Source: Serratia sp. H1w (lineage in GTDB: Bacteria; Pseudomonadota; Gammaproteobacteria; Enterobacterales; Enterobacteriaceae). From it: DNA of 64,000 bases. Shown piece by piece: positions 62,722-64,000 of the stretch. A program made the translations under genes and the position numbers. Below the pieces are notes generated by a model, which saw only the letters and a program-made list of their open reading frames with translations, searched no databases and was not told where the DNA came from. The DNA is taken from the NCBI RefSeq assembly GCF_000633355.1, contig NZ_AYMQ01000105.1, forward strand, positions 43,550-107,549, read 5' to 3'. Each line of letters begins with the position of its first letter. Position 1 is the first letter of the stretch.

Positions 62722-63612
62722 ATGGCAAATCAGCGGGAAGCGTTACCGGATACCGAAAATGCACTGGCCATCGGGGCTAAAATCAAAATGTCGCTCTCTT
62801 CGCTGAATCCGACAGAGCGCAGTATCGTTGAGTGGTTGATCACCAAAGGCAACATCACAAAGGCTACCGGGCTGCGTGAAGTGGCGGGGTGTCTCGATGT
62901 CTCTGAACCCTTGATCGTCAAGGTAGCCAAGAAAATTGGTTATTCCGGCTTTCGCGAACTGCGAAGCGCGTTGGTGAGTTATTTCAACTTTTTGCCCTAC
63001 GAAAAAGAGGAAGAGATCACTGCCGATGACAATCTGGATACCGTGCTGGATAAGGTGTTCAGTAACAGTATCCAGGTGCTGAAGGAGGCGCAGTCGGTCG
63101 CGGATACTCAGGTGATTGGGCAGGCTGCCAGCCTGATTTATCGCGCCCGGCGGGTGGTGATCCTTGGTGTGGGGGGCTCGGCGTCGGTATGCCTGGATTT
63201 TGAACACAAGCTGTTGCGTATTGGCATCATCAGCCACAGCTATAGCGACTTTCACCTGATGTTGATGGTGGCCAGTCAGTTGGACGAGCAGGATGTGGTG
63301 ATCGTGATTTCCCAATCAGGAGAGACTCGCGAACTGCTGAAGGCAGTCGAAATTGCCAATGCCCGTCATGCCAAGGTGATATGCATTACCAACGATAATG
63401 CCTCGCCGCTGTCGCAGTGCGCGGATTTATCGATTTTCAGCCCGGCCATGAGCGGGCCGTTGCTGGGGCAGAATGCGGTGGCGAGGATCATTCAGCTTAA
63501 TCTGTTGGATACGCTATTTATCGCCATTTTGTTGCAGGATTATCAGGGAAATAAGCAGCGACTGGAGCGGGGAATACAAGTAGTGGAACCGTTGCATGGC
63601 AAGAAAAGCTAA
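62722..63612 (+). CDS. RpiR-family transcriptional regulator
   Basis: A 296-residue protein. Residues about 18-95 form the RpiR helix-turn-helix (LNPTERSIVEWLITKGNITKATGLREVAGCLDVSEPLIVKVAKKIGYSGFRELR) and residues about 125-260 a SIS sugar-phosphate-binding domain (VVILGVGGSASVCLDFEHKL; VVIVISQSGETRELLKAVEIA; VICITNDNASPLS). Such regulators respond to a sugar phosphate. It is divergent from the EIICB-rpiB-epimerase operon; in E. coli the RpiR/AlsR protein sits next to rpiB and controls allose genes in the same way. Confidence 0.9.
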   Translation: MANQREALPDTENALAIGAKIKMSLSSLNPTERSIVEWLITKGNITKATGLREVAGCLDVSEPLIVKVAKKIGYSGFRELRSALVSYFNFLPYEKEEEITADDNLDTVLDKVFSNSIQVLKEAQSVADTQVIGQAASLIYRARRVVILGVGGSASVCLDFEHKLLRIGIISHSYSDFHLMLMVASQLDEQDVVIVISQSGETRELLKAVEIANARHAKVICITNDNASPLSQCADLSIFSPAMSGPLLGQNAVARIIQLNLLDTLFIAILLQDYQGNKQRLERGIQVVEPLHGKKS

Positions 63613-63646
63613 CCTCGGGGGCATGCTTGCTAGTTAACGTTATTTT

Positions 63647-63681
63647 CCCCTCACCCAGCCCTCTCCCCAAAAATGAGAGGG
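63647..63681. repeat. REP-like palindromic repeat, copy 10
   Basis: CCCCTCACCCAGCCCTCTCC is followed by CCAAAAATGAGAGGGT, an imperfect stem. It lies 35 bases after the RpiR gene. Confidence 0.7.
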
Positions 63682-63785
63682 TGCCTGTCCGGAGTTATAT
63701 TCAGGTATAGACGCTAATCTGAAATCGGAATGATACTGAGGACTAATGCCGCAGCTAAATTGTAGCGCTATGTCATAATACCGAT

Positions 63786-63806
63786 CGTTTAAGCATTGCT
63801 TAAACG
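63786..63806. terminator. Near-perfect palindrome at the end of the last reverse-strand gene
   Basis: CGTTTAAGCA and TGCTTAAACG flank a single T. On the reverse strand it contains the last codons and stop of the small gene. It could act as a terminator or protein site, though it lacks a T run. Confidence 0.45.
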
Positions 63807-63986
63807 ATTAGTGATCGCTTTACTCGCTGTATTGGAGACGGCCGAGGTTTCAGATGGTTTTCCTGAAACAACGCGGGTTGTTTGCCCAGCTTCTAAAGCG
63901 CGCTCAAAGGCTTCTATTCGTGCTATATATCTGGCGCGTTGTTGTTCCAATCTATTCATAGAAGTATGGCGTTCGTAAGAGGTCAT
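63789..63986 (-). CDS. Small hypothetical protein, probably cut by the window edge
   Basis: A frame of 65 residues starting MTSYERHTSMNRLEQQRARY, with a charged helical part (RIEAFERALEAGQ) and a Ser/Thr/Asn-rich end (SAVSNTASKAITNRLSNA). Neither ATG (63986 or 63959) has a ribosome site, and the frame stays open to the window end, so the true start may lie outside. No family is recognised. Confidence 0.4.
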   Translation of the reverse strand: MTSYERHTSMNRLEQQRARYIARIEAFERALEAGQTTRVVSGKPSETSAVSNTASKAITNRLSNA

Positions 63987-64000
63987 GTATTCAATGTGTA

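Noticed and set aside
1..64000. tRNA, rRNA, prophage or insertion sequence
   Set aside because: No cloverleaf, rRNA segment, integrase or transposase could be recognised by reading; a tRNAscan or IS search could still change this.

Overview
The window reads as chromosome of a Gram-negative enterobacterium of the Serratia/Yersiniaceae type. The reasons are the Enterobacterales backbone order (flk; pdxB-usg-truA-dedA-accD-folC-dedD-cvpA-purF-ubiX-hisJQMP-yfcH-folX-yfcG; yfcE-yfcD), protein sequences close to but clearly diverged from E. coli, and the many copies of a short CCCTCTCCC/GGGAGAGGG palindrome between genes. The species name is an inference from remembered families; no search was run. 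No rRNA, tRNA, CRISPR array, insertion sequence or prophage was recognised.

Left part (1-20,000). A truncated apbE opens the window, followed by a YbiR-like anion transporter. A MocR-type regulator is divergent from a rhodanese gene, then comes flk. Next are the copper-stress/thiol redox operon scsABCD, a second MocR regulator divergent from a DMT exporter, and a CatB/Vat-type acetyltransferase. A tripartite tricarboxylate uptake operon tctCBA is divergent from its two-component system tctDE. A further DMT exporter is divergent from an AraC regulator, and an isolated ecpA-type pilin gene stands just before pdxB.

Centre (20,161-36,051). This is the conserved housekeeping backbone: pyridoxal phosphate (pdxB), tRNA pseudouridine (truA), fatty acid (accD), folate (folC), cell division (dedD), purine (cvpA-purF with a clear PurR operator), ubiquinone (ubiX) and the histidine ABC importer. 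The importer gene hisJ has a sigma-54 type -24/-12 promoter and an upstream NtrC-like site.

Island 36,052-39,300. Here the E. coli-like order is interrupted by an AT-richer block holding a HEAT-like protein of unknown role, a PchB/AroQ-type chorismate mutase, a LuxR-type regulator and a small zinc-ribbon protein.

Pectin block (39,277-53,959), split in two by yfcE-yfcD. It comprises kdgF-ogl, the symporter togT, periplasmic exopolygalacturonate lyase pelX, kduD with an RpiB/LacA/LacB-family isomerase, the ABC importer togMNAB and the outer-membrane porin kdgM. Four good KdgR operators tie the block together. Oligogalacturonides would enter through KdgM, be trimmed by PelX in the periplasm, be imported by TogT or TogMNAB, be split by Ogl, and pass via KdgF, an isomerase and KduD to 2-keto-3-deoxygluconate. 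kduI is absent here, and the RpiB-like protein is a candidate replacement.

Right part (54,017-64,000). Two sugar operons converge. One is a LacI regulator divergent from a UlaABC-like PTS with a two-subunit transketolase. The other is an RpiR regulator divergent from a glucose-family EIICB PTS, RpiB and an AlsE-like epimerase, an arrangement that fits PTS uptake of allose or a similar sugar. The most interesting leads are this right-hand sugar region, the KduD/RpiB-like pair, the possible attenuator in front of kdgM, the solitary ecpA, and the unexplained 36-39 kb island.
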